From contig CP121337.1 of NCBI GenBank assembly GCA_043554545.1, positions 3,782,001 through 3,846,000 of the forward strand: 64,000 nucleotides of DNA, in the 5' to 3' direction. Made by a program: the position numbers and the translations under genes. A model generated the notes under the pieces. It searched no databases and had not been told where the DNA came from. It saw only the letters and a list, made by a program, of their open reading frames with translations. This DNA is from UBA7330 sp043554545 (GTDB taxonomy: Bacteria > Bacteroidota > Bacteroidia > Cytophagales > Cyclobacteriaceae). Of the stretch, positions 17,721 to 26,276 are shown one piece after another (the stretch's first letter is position 1; the number at the start of each line of letters is the position of its first letter).

Positions 17721-18826
17721 TATTTATTTTCTTTTATTAACTGAATAAAGTCATCAAATAAGTATGTGGAATCGTGTGGCCCAGGAGATGACTCCGGGTG
17801 ATATTGAACTGAAAATGCAGGTTTACCTATCAACCTCAGTCCTTCCACAGTATTGTCGTTTAAATCAACATGGGTTATTTCCGCATCTTTAGATTTTTCA
17901 AGACTTTCCATGCTTACAGCAAACCCATGATTTTGAGAAGTAATCTCCCCTAAACCTGTTTTTAAATTCTTTACCGGGTGATTCAATCCACGGTGCCCAT
18001 GATGCATTTTGAATGTATCTATTCCTACTGCTCTTGCCAGGATTTGATTACCCAGGCAAATACCAAAGACCGGTCTGTTTTTTGATAAAATTTCTTTCAC
18101 TGTCTCTGAAGCATAATCCATGGCAGCCGGATCTCCAGGCCCGTTGGAAAGAAAGTAGCCATCAGGTTTCCAGGATTCAATATCACTAAACGAATATCTA
18201 GCAGGAAAAACTTTACAGTGACAATTACGTTTTTCTAAGTTTTTTAGGATAGACTTCTTAACACCATAATCAATAACTGCAATTTTAAGACCTGTATTTT
18301 CAGCACCTATTTCATAAGGCTCTTTTACCGTCACCTGACTTGAGAGTTCAAGTGACTCCATATTTGGAAGCTTCTTAAGCTCTACCATCAGTTGATCCTT
18401 GTCCAGAATCTCACTTGAGATGATAGCATTCATCGCCCCTTGCTTTCGGATATGACGTACTAATTTCCTTGTATCAATATCGGTAATTCCAACCGTATCG
18501 TAACCCTCCAGATACTCATTTAATCCCTGAGAAGCAGTTCCCCGGCTGTGTTGATAAGTAAAATCATTAACAACCAAACCTTTTATCTTAGGCCTATCAG
18601 ATTCCTGCTCATCATCATGAACACCATAGTTACCAATGTGGGCTGTGGTGTTAACAATTATCTGCCCGTAATAAGAGGGGTCAGTGTAAATTTCCTGATA
18701 TCCAGTCATTCCGGTATTGAAACATATTTCGCCTCCGGAAGTGCCTGCTTTCCCGATAGAAAAGCCTTCGTAGACAGAACCATCGGCTAACAGGAGTATT
18801 GCTTTCTTTTTAGTGTGATCCTTCAT
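17720..18826 (-). CDS. carA: Carbamoyl-phosphate synthase small subunit
   Basis: CarA of 368 residues, the glutaminase subunit that supplies ammonia to CarB for carbamoyl phosphate used in pyrimidine and arginine synthesis. The N-terminal CPSase domain has GEICFNTGMTGYQEIYTDPSYYGQ; the class I glutamine amidotransferase domain has GPGDP, the nucleophile Cys in FGICLGNQI and the His/Glu pair in SVQYHPESSPGPHDS. The start is taken as ATG 18826 (MKDHTKKKA); a TTG at 18838 is in frame but lies inside the putative -7 promoter element. carB is not nearby. Overlaps eno by one base. Confidence 0.96.
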   Translation of the reverse strand: MKDHTKKKAILLLADGSVYEGFSIGKAGTSGGEICFNTGMTGYQEIYTDPSYYGQIIVNTTAHIGNYGVHDDEQESDRPKIKGLVVNDFTYQHSRGTASQGLNEYLEGYDTVGITDIDTRKLVRHIRKQGAMNAIISSEILDKDQLMVELKKLPNMESLELSSQVTVKEPYEIGAENTGLKIAVIDYGVKKSILKNLEKRNCHCKVFPARYSFSDIESWKPDGYFLSNGPGDPAAMDYASETVKEILSKNRPVFGICLGNQILARAVGIDTFKMHHGHRGLNHPVKNLKTGLGEITSQNHGFAVSMESLEKSKDAEITHVDLNDNTVEGLRLIGKPAFSVQYHPESSPGPHDSTYLFDDFIQLIKENK

Positions 18827-18835
18827 CTTGGTGTG

Positions 18836-18843
18836 CAAAAATA
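18836..18843 (-). promoter_or_regulatory. Putative -7 promoter element for carA-eno
   Basis: The minus strand reads TATTTTTG, an exact TAnnTTTG match that ends nine bases before the carA ATG. A transcript from here would start a few bases before the ATG, giving an almost leaderless mRNA. A -33 element is not obvious. Confidence 0.45.
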
Positions 18844-18869
18844 TAAAAATATTATTCAGGGAAGTGCAT

Positions 18870-18903
18870 AAAAAAAGGGAACAGTTATATCTGCTCCCTT
18901 TTT
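18870..18903 (-). terminator. Intrinsic terminator after rplQ
   Basis: On the minus strand GGGAGCAG pairs with CTGTTCCC (one G-U) around a 6-base loop, followed by seven U residues. A-tracts on the other side allow function in both directions. It closes the long ribosomal operon just before carA. Confidence 0.88.
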
Positions 18904-18923
18904 AATATTTTGATGATCTAAAA

Positions 18924-19622
18924 TCAATCTTTCTTTTCAGTTTTATCGTCTCCTTCTTCCTTCTGCTCATCCTGCTCTTTCTCCTCTTCCTTTTCTTCAG
19001 CCTTAGCTTCAACTTTTGGAGTGTCTTCTACTTTTTCCTCAGCTTTTGCTTCTTCTGATTTTGCTTCAGGTTTATTATCTGTTGCTGCTTCGTCAGTTTT
19101 TACTTCCGCTTTCGTTTCCTCAATTTTCTCTTCTTTCACTTCCTCAACTACCTGAGCATCTTCAACGTTTGCTTTAGCATCCGCTTCTTGCGACTTAGCA
19201 TTACCTCCACCACGACGTGATCTTCTTGTTTTTGGTTTAGCACTAGCTTCGCTCAACAATAATTCATTGAAATCAACAAGTTCCATCATGCACATTTCAG
19301 CACTGTCTCCTAACCGATTGCCAGTCTTGATGATACGTACATAACCACCTGGTCTGCTAGCTACCTTTTCAGCTACAGTACTAAATAATTCCTGAACAGT
19401 CTCCTTATCTTGTAAATAAGAGAAAGCCATTCTTCTGGAATGTGTTGTATCTGTTTTAGCCTTAGTTATAAGGGGTTCAACATACTTCCTTAACGCTTTA
19501 GCTTTTGCCACTGTAGTATTGATCCGTTTATGCAAGATCAATGAAGATGCCATGTTTGAAAGCATAGCTCCACGATGTGAAGCAGTACGTCCTAAGTGAT
19601 TAAATTTCTTTCCGTGTCTCAT
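18924..19622 (-). CDS. rplQ: 50S ribosomal protein L17 (bL17) with a long charged C-terminal extension
   Basis: The first 125 or so residues are a normal L17: MRHGKKFNHLGRTASHRGAM, the LRKYVEPLITKAK region and GGYVRIIKTGNRLGDSAEMC. After that come a basic stretch KTRRSRRGG (about 133-141) and roughly 90 residues made almost only of Glu, Lys, Ala, Asp, Val and Thr. Bacterial L17 is usually 115-130 residues, so the tail nearly doubles the protein. It is the last gene of the alpha operon, overlapping rpoA by one base (TAATG), before a strong terminator. Confidence 0.96.
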   Translation of the reverse strand: MRHGKKFNHLGRTASHRGAMLSNMASSLILHKRINTTVAKAKALRKYVEPLITKAKTDTTHSRRMAFSYLQDKETVQELFSTVAEKVASRPGGYVRIIKTGNRLGDSAEMCMMELVDFNELLLSEASAKPKTRRSRRGGGNAKSQEADAKANVEDAQVVEEVKEEKIEETKAEVKTDEAATDNKPEAKSEEAKAEEKVEDTPKVEAKAEEKEEEKEQDEQKEEGDDKTEKKD

Positions 19623-20611
19623 TATTCCTCGTCCAATTTATACTTCGAGAGATCCATTCCAAAAGTTAAGCCTTTATCAGCAACTAATTGCTCGAGCTCA
19701 GCTAATGATTTCTTACCAAAATTTCTAAACTTCATCATATCAGAAATCTCTAAATCTACAAGATCACCTAATGATCTTACATCAGCAGCTTTCAAGCAAT
19801 TGTATGCTCTAACCGAAAGATCCAAATCATTTAGTGGAGTCTTAAGTAATTTTCTCATATGCAGTAATTCTTCATCAACTGCTTCAGGCTGTCCTTTTTC
19901 CTGAGATTCAAGAATCATGCTTTGATCTGAGAACAACATAAAATGTTGAATCAAGATATGAGCAGCACCTTTAAGTGCGTTCTCTGGATGAATAGATCCA
20001 TCGGTCTCAATATCAATGATTAATTGCTCAAAGTCAGTTTTTTGCTCAACCCTGGTATTCTCTATGCTATATTTTACATTTTTAATTGGTGTAAAAATTG
20101 AATCCATAGCAATGTACCCAAAACCAGCTTCCTCAGGCTTATTCTCATCTGCTGTAACGTATCCTCTGCCTTTTTCTACATTAAGTTCAATTTCGAACTT
20201 TGCACTTTCATCAAGATTACATATTACCTGTTCTGGGTTCAGAATCTCAAATGATGTTGTGGCTTTAGCTAAGTCAGCTGCAGTTAGTTGTTTTTTTCCT
20301 GATACAGATACTGTAATCGTATTTTCAACAACGTCAGTAATTCTTTTGAATCTAACCATTTTAAGATTCAAAATCATCTCACTCACATCCTCAACAACAC
20401 CTTCAATGGTTGAAAATTCGTGTAGTACGCCAGGGATTTTTATGCCAGTGATGGCATAACCTTCCAAAGAAGAAAGTAAAATTCTTCTAAGGGCATTTCC
20501 AACTGTGACGCCGTATCCTTTCTCAAGTGGTTTAAAGGTGAATAGACCGTGAAAATCATCGGCTTTTTCCATTACCACTTTATCAGGCATTTGAAATGCA
20601 AGAATTGACAT
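19622..20611 (-). CDS. rpoA: DNA-directed RNA polymerase subunit alpha
   Basis: Alpha subunit of 329 residues. The N-terminal domain (about 1-230) dimerises and assembles beta and beta', with GYGVTVGNALRRILLSSLEGYAI as signature; the C-terminal domain (about 250-329) has LDLSVRAYNCLKAADVRSLGDLV and FGKKSLAELEQLV helices that bind DNA and activators. Length and domains are normal. It sits between rpsD and rplQ, the standard alpha-operon order. Confidence 0.98.
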   Translation of the reverse strand: MSILAFQMPDKVVMEKADDFHGLFTFKPLEKGYGVTVGNALRRILLSSLEGYAITGIKIPGVLHEFSTIEGVVEDVSEMILNLKMVRFKRITDVVENTITVSVSGKKQLTAADLAKATTSFEILNPEQVICNLDESAKFEIELNVEKGRGYVTADENKPEEAGFGYIAMDSIFTPIKNVKYSIENTRVEQKTDFEQLIIDIETDGSIHPENALKGAAHILIQHFMLFSDQSMILESQEKGQPEAVDEELLHMRKLLKTPLNDLDLSVRAYNCLKAADVRSLGDLVDLEISDMMKFRNFGKKSLAELEQLVADKGLTFGMDLSKYKLDEE

Positions 20612-20641
20612 ATTTTTATTCTTTAAATGTTTAGTAACCTT

Positions 20642-21244
20642 TTATTTAGAGTACAATTCAACGATCAGTTGCTCCTTGATATTCTCAGGGATGTCCTCTC
20701 TTGTTGGGGGATTTAAAAATTTACCCAATAATTCACTTTGATTCCATTCCAACCAGGAAAAATTACGTGAATTTGTTGCCAGACTATCTGATATTGCTTC
20801 AAGAGATTTTGATTTCTCTCTCACACCGATTACGTCATTGTTTTTCAATGTATACGAAGGAATATTTACTATTTCTCCATTTACAGTAATGTGCTTGTGC
20901 GTAACAAGTTGTCTTGCACCTCTACGGGTAGGAGCAATACCTAATCTGAACACAGTATTATCCAACCTGGCTTCTAATAACTGAAGCAAAATCTCCCCTG
21001 TAATTCCACTTTTTCTAGAGGCTTTTTCAAAGATGTTAGCAAACTGACGCTCTAACACACCATAGGTGTATTTAGCCTTCTGCTTTTCAGCTAGCTGAAT
21101 TGCATATTCAGATTGTTTTCTTCTTCTACCTCTTCCGTGTTGACCAGGAGGATAGTTTTTCTTTTGAAGAGCCTTGCTTGCGCCAAAAATAGGTTCTCCA
21201 AATTTTCTTGATATTTTAGTCTTAGGCCCAGTATATCTTGCCAT
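20642..21244 (-). CDS. rpsD: 30S ribosomal protein S4 (uS4), zinc-free type
   Basis: S4 of 200 residues, which nucleates small-subunit assembly and in many bacteria represses its own operon. It has the N-terminal MARYTGPKTKISRKFGEPIFG segment and the S4 RNA-binding domain (about 90-155: RLDNTVFRLGIAPTRRGARQLVTHKHITVNG). No Cys cluster is present at the N-terminus, so it is the zinc-free form. It lies between rpsK and rpoA. Confidence 0.98.
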   Translation of the reverse strand: MARYTGPKTKISRKFGEPIFGASKALQKKNYPPGQHGRGRRRKQSEYAIQLAEKQKAKYTYGVLERQFANIFEKASRKSGITGEILLQLLEARLDNTVFRLGIAPTRRGARQLVTHKHITVNGEIVNIPSYTLKNNDVIGVREKSKSLEAISDSLATNSRNFSWLEWNQSELLGKFLNPPTREDIPENIKEQLIVELYSK

Positions 21245-21265
21245 TTATCTAGTCGATTAAATAAA

Positions 21266-21658
21266 TTAAACTCTTCTTCTTTTCGGAGGACGACATCCAT
21301 TGTGTGGCAATGGAGTAACGTCTTTAATCATCGCAACTTCAATTCCAACATTTTGTATGGTCCTGATTGCAGACTCTCTTCCTGCACCCGGTCCTTTAAC
21401 GAATACATCCACTTTTCTCAAGCCAAGATCATGTGCAGCCTGAGCACAGTTTTGTGCTGCCATCTGAGCAGCATAAGGAGTATTCTTTTTAGAACCCTTA
21501 AATCCCATCTTACCTGCAGATGCCCAGGAGATAACCTGGCCTGACGCATTGGTCATGGAAATAATGATGTTATTAAAAGTAGCCTGAATGTGTGCCTGTC
21601 CTACGGCATCAACTGCAACGACTCTCTTTTTTGCTTTATCTTTTCTTTTCTGTGCCAT
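21266..21658 (-). CDS. rpsK: 30S ribosomal protein S11 (uS11)
   Basis: S11 of 130 residues, a platform protein of the small subunit near the E site and the Shine-Dalgarno cleft. Blocks AHIQATFNNIIISMT, SWASAGKMGFKGSKKNTPYAAQ and VKGPGAGRESAIR are conserved, and it ends PLPHNGCRPPKRRRV. It follows rpsM by seven bases in the alpha operon. Nothing unusual apart from its N-terminal Lys-rich stretch. Confidence 0.98.
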   Translation of the reverse strand: MAQKRKDKAKKRVVAVDAVGQAHIQATFNNIIISMTNASGQVISWASAGKMGFKGSKKNTPYAAQMAAQNCAQAAHDLGLRKVDVFVKGPGAGRESAIRTIQNVGIEVAMIKDVTPLPHNGCRPPKRRRV

Positions 21659-21665
21659 CTATCAA

Positions 21666-22043
21666 TTACTTAACAGCCTTTTTCTTATTTGCAACAGTCT
21701 TACGACGTCCCTTTCTAGTTCTGGCGTTGTTTTTAGTTTTTTGCCCTCTTACAGGAAGGCCTTTTCTATGTCTCAACCCTCTATAGCATCCGATATCCAA
21801 AAGTCGTTTGATACTCATTTGTACCTCAGACTTAAGTAATCCTTCTACTTTGAACTGCTCACTGATAATAGTTCTGATTTTACCAGCCTCATCATCATCC
21901 CATTCTGAAACCTTTTTGTCCCAATCAACTCCAGCTTCAGTGAGGATTTTTTGGGCAGATCTTCTCCCTATACCATAGATGTAGGTAAGACCTATCTCAC
22001 CTCTTTTGTTATCCGGAACGTCAACTCCTGCAATTCGTGCCAT
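21666..22043 (-). CDS. rpsM: 30S ribosomal protein S13 (uS13)
   Basis: S13 of 125 residues, located in the head of the small subunit where it bridges to the 50S and contacts P-site tRNA. Starts MARIAGVDVPDNKRGEIGLTYIYGIG and contains GCYRGLRHRKGLPVRGQKTKNNARTRKG, the canonical RNA-binding end. One base separates it from rpmJ upstream, consistent with a tightly packed operon. Confidence 0.98.
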   Translation of the reverse strand: MARIAGVDVPDNKRGEIGLTYIYGIGRRSAQKILTEAGVDWDKKVSEWDDDEAGKIRTIISEQFKVEGLLKSEVQMSIKRLLDIGCYRGLRHRKGLPVRGQKTKNNARTRKGRRKTVANKKKAVK

Positions 22044-22044
22044 T

Positions 22045-22161
22045 TTATCCTTGTCTTTGTTTAAACTTTGGGTTCTTTTTATTGATTACGTATAGCTTCC
22101 CCTTTCTACGGATCACCTTGCAATCAACACTTCTTTTCTTTACGGATGCTTTTACTTTCAT
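22045..22161 (-). CDS. rpmJ: 50S ribosomal protein L36 (bL36), zinc-less variant
   Basis: A 38-codon gene on the minus strand (ATG at 22161, TAA ending at 22045) that is easy to miss. It starts MKVKASVKKRSVDCKVIRRK and ends KNPKFKQRQG, the normal L36 frame. Of the usual CCCH zinc ligands only Cys14 remains: position 11 is Ser, 27 is near Asn/Lys and the His is Phe, so this is the zinc-independent form common in Bacteroidota. It lies between infA and rpsM as in most bacteria. Confidence 0.95.
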   Translation of the reverse strand: MKVKASVKKRSVDCKVIRRKGKLYVINKKNPKFKQRQG

Positions 22162-22169
22162 ATCCTCAA

Positions 22170-22388
22170 TTATTTGTATCGATAAACAATTCTACCTTTT
22201 GTTAAGTCATAAGGTGACATTTCCAACTTCACTTTATCCCCCGGTAATATTTTTATATAATGCATCCTCATTTTTCCTGAGATATGCGCAATCACCTCAT
22301 GTCCATTTTCCAATTCCACTCTGAACATTGCATTTGATAATGCCTCGACAATGGTGCCATCCTGTTCTATTGAAGACTGCTTTGCCAT
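22170..22388 (-). CDS. infA: Translation initiation factor IF-1
   Basis: IF-1 of 72 residues, a single OB fold that occupies the A site during initiation. It reads MAKQSSIEQDGTIVEALSNA, GHEVIAHISGKMRMHYIKILPGDKV and ends LTKGRIVYRYK, all canonical. Its start codon overlaps the secY stop by one base. In many Bacteroidota a map (methionine aminopeptidase) gene separates secY and infA; here there is none. Confidence 0.98.
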   Translation of the reverse strand: MAKQSSIEQDGTIVEALSNAMFRVELENGHEVIAHISGKMRMHYIKILPGDKVKLEMSPYDLTKGRIVYRYK

Positions 22389-23704
22389 TATGCTATTGCT
22401 GTTTGAGTTCTACCTTTTACTCTACCAGACTTCATCATTCCTTCATAATGCCTCATCAGTAGATAACTTTCTATTTGTTGAAGCGTATCTAAAATCACAC
22501 CAACCATAATCAATAGAGAAGTACCCCCATAAAACTGGGCAAATCCGCTGTTAACCCCTGCTATCATAGCGAAGGCTGGCAAAATGGCGATGATCGCTAG
22601 AAAAAATGAACCCGGAAGCGTAATTCTTGACATTACACTATCAATAAATTCTGAAGTCTGTTTTCCAGGCTTAATTCCTGGAATAAAACCACCGTTCCTT
22701 TTCATGTCATCTGCAATCTGATTAGGGTTGATTGTGATGGCAGTATAAAAGAAAGTAAATAAGATAATCAAAGTGGCAAATAAGAAATTGTATTGCCAGG
22801 ACTGAATATCCGAAAATGTCGTTCCAATATATTGTGCAATATCACTCTGCTCTCTCCAAAAACCCGCAAGCATTGCCGGTAAAAACATCAAAGATTGAGC
22901 AAAGATAATTGGCATTACCCCTGAAGAATTAACCTTTAAAGGGATGTATTGCCTTTGACCTCCATATACTTTGTTTCCAACAACCTGCTTAGCGTACTGT
23001 ACAGGTATCCTTCTAACTGCCTGAACGAGTGCAACTGTTGCCATGACTACAAAGAACAATACGATTAATTCAAGGATAAATAAAAGCATCTGACTCATAC
23101 CTCTTGTAACAGCCTCAGCAACAATACTTCCAGGGAATCTAGAAATGATTCCAATCATGATAAGCATAGAAATACCATTTCCAATTCCTTTATCTGTAAT
23201 TCTTTCTCCCAGCCACATACAGAATATCGTACCTGAAGTAAGAATAACCATTGAAGCAATCTTAAATAGGAATTGATTTTCCAATACGATTGCCTCGGCA
23301 GGAATTGAAGCAGATAGATAAGCCAATGACTGGGCCATACATATAAAGATGGTTAAGACCCTGGTTATCTGATTAATCTTTTTCCTTCCACTATCCCCTT
23401 CTTTCTGCAACTTCTGAAAATATGGGACAGCAACTGTCATCAATTGAAGAACAATAGATGCGGATATGTAAGGCATGATACCCAATCCAAATACAGATGC
23501 TCTTTCAAATGCACCACCCAAAAAAGTATTCAATAAACCAAAGATACCCCCAGAACCAGTAGTCAGCTTAGAAGGATCCACGCCTGGAAGCACTACGAAT
23601 GAGCCGAGTCTGAAAATGATCAAGAATCCTACCGTATTGAGGATTCTAGTTCTCAGTTCTTCAATTGCAAAAATGTTCCGTATGGTTTGTAAAAATTTCT
23701 TCAT
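22388..23704 (-). CDS. secY: Protein translocase subunit SecY
   Basis: SecY of 438 residues with ten predicted membrane helices, the channel of the Sec translocon. Helix 2/plug region has LGIMPYISASIVLQLM; the cytoplasmic loops include VQAVRRIPVQYAKQV and MKRNGGFIPGIKPGKQT, all conserved. It lies between rplO and infA in the spc operon, with four bases after rplO. With secE at 47466 both core translocon subunits are in the window; SecG is not. Confidence 0.97.
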   Translation of the reverse strand: MKKFLQTIRNIFAIEELRTRILNTVGFLIIFRLGSFVVLPGVDPSKLTTGSGGIFGLLNTFLGGAFERASVFGLGIMPYISASIVLQLMTVAVPYFQKLQKEGDSGRKKINQITRVLTIFICMAQSLAYLSASIPAEAIVLENQFLFKIASMVILTSGTIFCMWLGERITDKGIGNGISMLIMIGIISRFPGSIVAEAVTRGMSQMLLFILELIVLFFVVMATVALVQAVRRIPVQYAKQVVGNKVYGGQRQYIPLKVNSSGVMPIIFAQSLMFLPAMLAGFWREQSDIAQYIGTTFSDIQSWQYNFLFATLIILFTFFYTAITINPNQIADDMKRNGGFIPGIKPGKQTSEFIDSVMSRITLPGSFFLAIIAILPAFAMIAGVNSGFAQFYGGTSLLIMVGVILDTLQQIESYLLMRHYEGMMKSGRVKGRTQTAIA

Positions 23705-23707
23705 GAA

Positions 23708-24157
23708 TTATGCTTCGACGGTAATAGAACCACCTGCTTTTTCAATTGCCTCCTGAGCAGTTTTAGAAAACTTATGGGCTGTGATAGTCAACTTAGCCTT
23801 TATCTCTCCTCTACCTAATATTTTGATTACATCGTTTTTGCCAACCATTCCATTATCTCTAAGGATGTCGGGAGTAATCTCTTTTAATTTTTTATCCTCA
23901 CTCAACTTCTGAAGATCGTCAAGGTTGATAGGCTTCATCACAATTTTATTATTGTTTTTGAAACCAAATTTTGGAACCCTTCTTTGAAGAGGCATTTGAC
24001 CGCCTTCAAAACCTAGTTTTCTTGAATAACCAGATCTAGACTGAGCTCCTTTATGTCCCCTGCCAGAAGTTCCTGCTTTACCAGAACCCTGCCCTCTACC
24101 AATTCTTTTGACACTCTTGGTCGACCCTACTGCTGGTTTTAATGATTCTAATTTCAT
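23708..24157 (-). CDS. rplO: 50S ribosomal protein L15 (uL15)
   Basis: L15 of 149 residues, with the Gly/Arg-rich N-terminus RIGRGQGSGKAGTSGRGHKGAQSR that threads into 23S rRNA and a globular C-terminal half. Starts MKLESLKPAVGS. It sits between rpmD and secY in the spc operon with two-base spacing to rpmD's stop on the upstream side. Nothing unusual. Confidence 0.98.
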   Translation of the reverse strand: MKLESLKPAVGSTKSVKRIGRGQGSGKAGTSGRGHKGAQSRSGYSRKLGFEGGQMPLQRRVPKFGFKNNNKIVMKPINLDDLQKLSEDKKLKEITPDILRDNGMVGKNDVIKILGRGEIKAKLTITAHKFSKTAQEAIEKAGGSITVEA

Positions 24158-24159
24158 GA

Positions 24160-24339
24160 TTAAAGTTCTTTTACTTCTATCAGGTGTTGTACGGCTTTAA
24201 TCATACCATTCACCTGTGGGTTTAATTCTTTTTCTACACTCTTACGAATTCTGCCAAGACCAAGAGCCTGAATGGTTCTTTGCTGTCTTACAGTTCTTTT
24301 AATTGTGCTTCTGGTCTGTGTTATTCTAACTTTTGCCAT
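24160..24339 (-). CDS. rpmD: 50S ribosomal protein L30 (uL30)
   Basis: A 59-residue protein (ATG at 24339, TAA ending at 24160), short enough to be missed by length cutoffs. It starts MAKVRITQTRSTIKRTVRQQ and contains LGLGRIRKSVEKEL and NGMIKAVQHLI, the two helix/strand blocks typical of bacterial L30. It fills the gap between rpsE and rplO exactly, five bases after rpsE. Confidence 0.96.
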   Translation of the reverse strand: MAKVRITQTRSTIKRTVRQQRTIQALGLGRIRKSVEKELNPQVNGMIKAVQHLIEVKEL

Positions 24340-24344
24340 CTTGC

Positions 24345-24863
24345 TTAACCGTTAAAAACTTTATCCAACTCCACACCTCTTTGTTTTGCAACAGAAAAAG
24401 GATCTCTCATTTTAAATAGCGCATCAAATGTTGCTTTAACCACGTTATGTGGATTTGATGACCCTTTTGACTTAGCCAAAACATCATGAATTCCAGCACT
24501 CTCCAATACAGCACGCATTGCACCACCAGCTATAACACCTGTACCTGCTGCTGCTGGCTTAAGTAATACCAGACCTCCGCCATACTTACCAATGGCGTCA
24601 TGAGGAACAGTTCCTTTAAATATAGGAACCCTTACCAAATTCTTTTTCGCGTCATCTACTCCCTTGGTGATGGCATCAGTAACTTCATTTGCTTTACCTA
24701 AACCATAACCTACTACACCATTACTGTCTCCAACAACTACGATGGCTGAAAAACTGAACCTTCGACCTCCTTTTACAACTTTCGCTACCCGCTTAATGGC
24801 AACTACTCGTTCTTTGAGGTCTATTTCACTGGCTTTAATTGACTTGATATTACTTTGTGTCAT
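24345..24863 (-). CDS. rpsE: 30S ribosomal protein S5 (uS5)
   Basis: S5 of 172 residues, important for translational accuracy and mRNA helicase activity at the entry tunnel. The N-terminal dsRNA-binding-like domain carries VAKVVKGGRRFSFSAIVVVGD and GYGLGKANEVTDAI; the C-terminal part has GTGVIAGGAMRAVLESAGI and HNVVKATFDAL. Normal length. It lies between rplR and rpmD. Confidence 0.98.
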   Translation of the reverse strand: MTQSNIKSIKASEIDLKERVVAIKRVAKVVKGGRRFSFSAIVVVGDSNGVVGYGLGKANEVTDAITKGVDDAKKNLVRVPIFKGTVPHDAIGKYGGGLVLLKPAAAGTGVIAGGAMRAVLESAGIHDVLAKSKGSSNPHNVVKATFDALFKMRDPFSVAKQRGVELDKVFNG

Positions 24864-24872
24864 TGTAATTTC

Positions 24873-25223
24873 TTAAAATTTTATTCCTCCTTCACGAACT
24901 CCTTCTGCAAAAGCTTTTACGCGACCATGATATGGATACCCGTTTCTATCAAAAACAGCTGTTTCTAGTCCCGCAGCTTTGGCTTTTTCAGCCAATTTTT
25001 TACCAACTTCTTTAGAAATTTCAATATTTAAAACAGCATCTTTCCCCAACTCTTTCGATGATACAGCAGCCATAGTAACCCCTTTTACATCATCAATCAT
25101 CTGAGCATAGATAGCTCTATTGCTTCTAAAAACAGACAATCTAGGACGCTCGGCAGTTCCACTTATTTTTCTGCGGATACCCAGTTTTATTCTTTTTCTT
25201 CTTTGAATCTTAGTTACAGCCAT
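24873..25223 (-). CDS. rplR: 50S ribosomal protein L18 (uL18)
   Basis: L18 of 116 residues, which binds 5S rRNA together with L5. Starts MAVTKIQRRKRIKLGIRRKI, contains GTAERPRLSVFRSNRAIYAQMIDD and ends FDRNGYPYHGRVKAFAEGVREGGIKF, all typical. It is eight bases after rplF and nine before rpsE in the spc operon. Confidence 0.98.
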   Translation of the reverse strand: MAVTKIQRRKRIKLGIRRKISGTAERPRLSVFRSNRAIYAQMIDDVKGVTMAAVSSKELGKDAVLNIEISKEVGKKLAEKAKAAGLETAVFDRNGYPYHGRVKAFAEGVREGGIKF

Positions 25224-25231
25224 TTCAAATA

Positions 25232-25783
25232 TTATTTAGCAGCAGTTTTACCAGCTTTCCTACGTACATACTCTCCAAGATATCTAACACCTTTACCTTT
25301 ATAAGGCTCAACAGGTCGTAGAGACTTGATCTTTGCAGCCACCTGGCCAACCAATTGCTTATCTATCCCGTCAATAGTAACAATAGGATTTTTACCTTTT
25401 TCAGTTTCTGCAGTAGCCTTAATCTCAGAAGGCAATGCAAAAAAGATACTATGCGAATAGCCAAGACTTAATTCAAGCAAATCACCTTGTACGGTTGCTT
25501 TATAACCAACCCCCACTAATTCCAACTTAATCTGATACCCCTTTTCCACACCGATGACCATGTTATTGATCAAAGATCGGTATAAACCATGAGCTGCTTT
25601 GTGACGCTTTTGCTCGGTAGGACGTGCCACAGTCAATATGCCATCCTCCAATGATACAGAAAGATCAGGATCAACATCCTGACTAAGTTCTCCTTTTGGA
25701 CCTTTTACATTGACCGTGGATTTGTTAATAGTGATATTAACATTTTCCGGTACTTCTATGGGTGCTTTGCCTATTCTCGACAT
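25232..25783 (-). CDS. rplF: 50S ribosomal protein L6 (uL6)
   Basis: L6 of 183 residues, two tandem alpha/beta domains binding near the sarcin-ricin loop. Starts MSRIGKAPIEVPENVNI, contains KGPKGELSQ, LVGVGYKATVQGDLLELSLGYSH and ends RPVEPYKGKGVRYLGEYVRRKAGKTAAK. Normal length and order between rpsH and rplR. Confidence 0.98.
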   Translation of the reverse strand: MSRIGKAPIEVPENVNITINKSTVNVKGPKGELSQDVDPDLSVSLEDGILTVARPTEQKRHKAAHGLYRSLINNMVIGVEKGYQIKLELVGVGYKATVQGDLLELSLGYSHSIFFALPSEIKATAETEKGKNPIVTIDGIDKQLVGQVAAKIKSLRPVEPYKGKGVRYLGEYVRRKAGKTAAK

Positions 25784-25798
25784 CTCTTCAATTCTTAA

Positions 25799-26197
25799 TT
25801 AATAAACATAACACAGGACTTCTCCTCCTATGTGTTGTGTTCTAGCTTCTTTGTCAGTAATCACACCTTTAGAAGTAGATATGATAGCTATTCCTAACCC
25901 ATTCAATACTCTGGGTAGGCTTTCTGCATCAGCAAATTTCCTAAGGCCTGGCTTACTAATTCTTTCGAGCTTAGTAATAGCCGATTGCTTGGTTTGAGGG
26001 TTATACTTCAATGCAATCTTGATGATGCCTTGCTTGTCATCATCAACAAACTTATAATTCTGGATAAATCCTTTATCATGAAGCACCTTTGTCATCTCCT
26101 TCTTCAAGTTTGAAGCAGGAAGTTCCACAATGCGATGATTCGCAGTAATAGCGTTTCTTATCCTCGTTAAAAAGTCCGCAATCGGATCTGTTACCAT
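25799..26197 (-). CDS. rpsH: 30S ribosomal protein S8 (uS8)
   Basis: S8 of 132 residues when started at ATG 26197 (MVTDPIADFLTRIRNA), which fits the family length; the frame stays open upstream for 12 more codons, but that part is not S8-like. S8 binds helix 21 of 16S rRNA and often represses the spc operon by binding its mRNA. The C-terminal signature LNGLGIAIISTSKGVITDKEA and the end GGEVLCYVY are present. It lies between rpsN and rplF. Confidence 0.97.
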   Translation of the reverse strand: MVTDPIADFLTRIRNAITANHRIVELPASNLKKEMTKVLHDKGFIQNYKFVDDDKQGIIKIALKYNPQTKQSAITKLERISKPGLRKFADAESLPRVLNGLGIAIISTSKGVITDKEARTQHIGGEVLCYVY

Positions 26198-26276
26198 TTC
26201 TTTTTCAATTAAAACCCCTAAAAAGGGGTGCAAAATTAATTAATATTTTTGATATTCTTTAGTCTATCTCGTGAGA

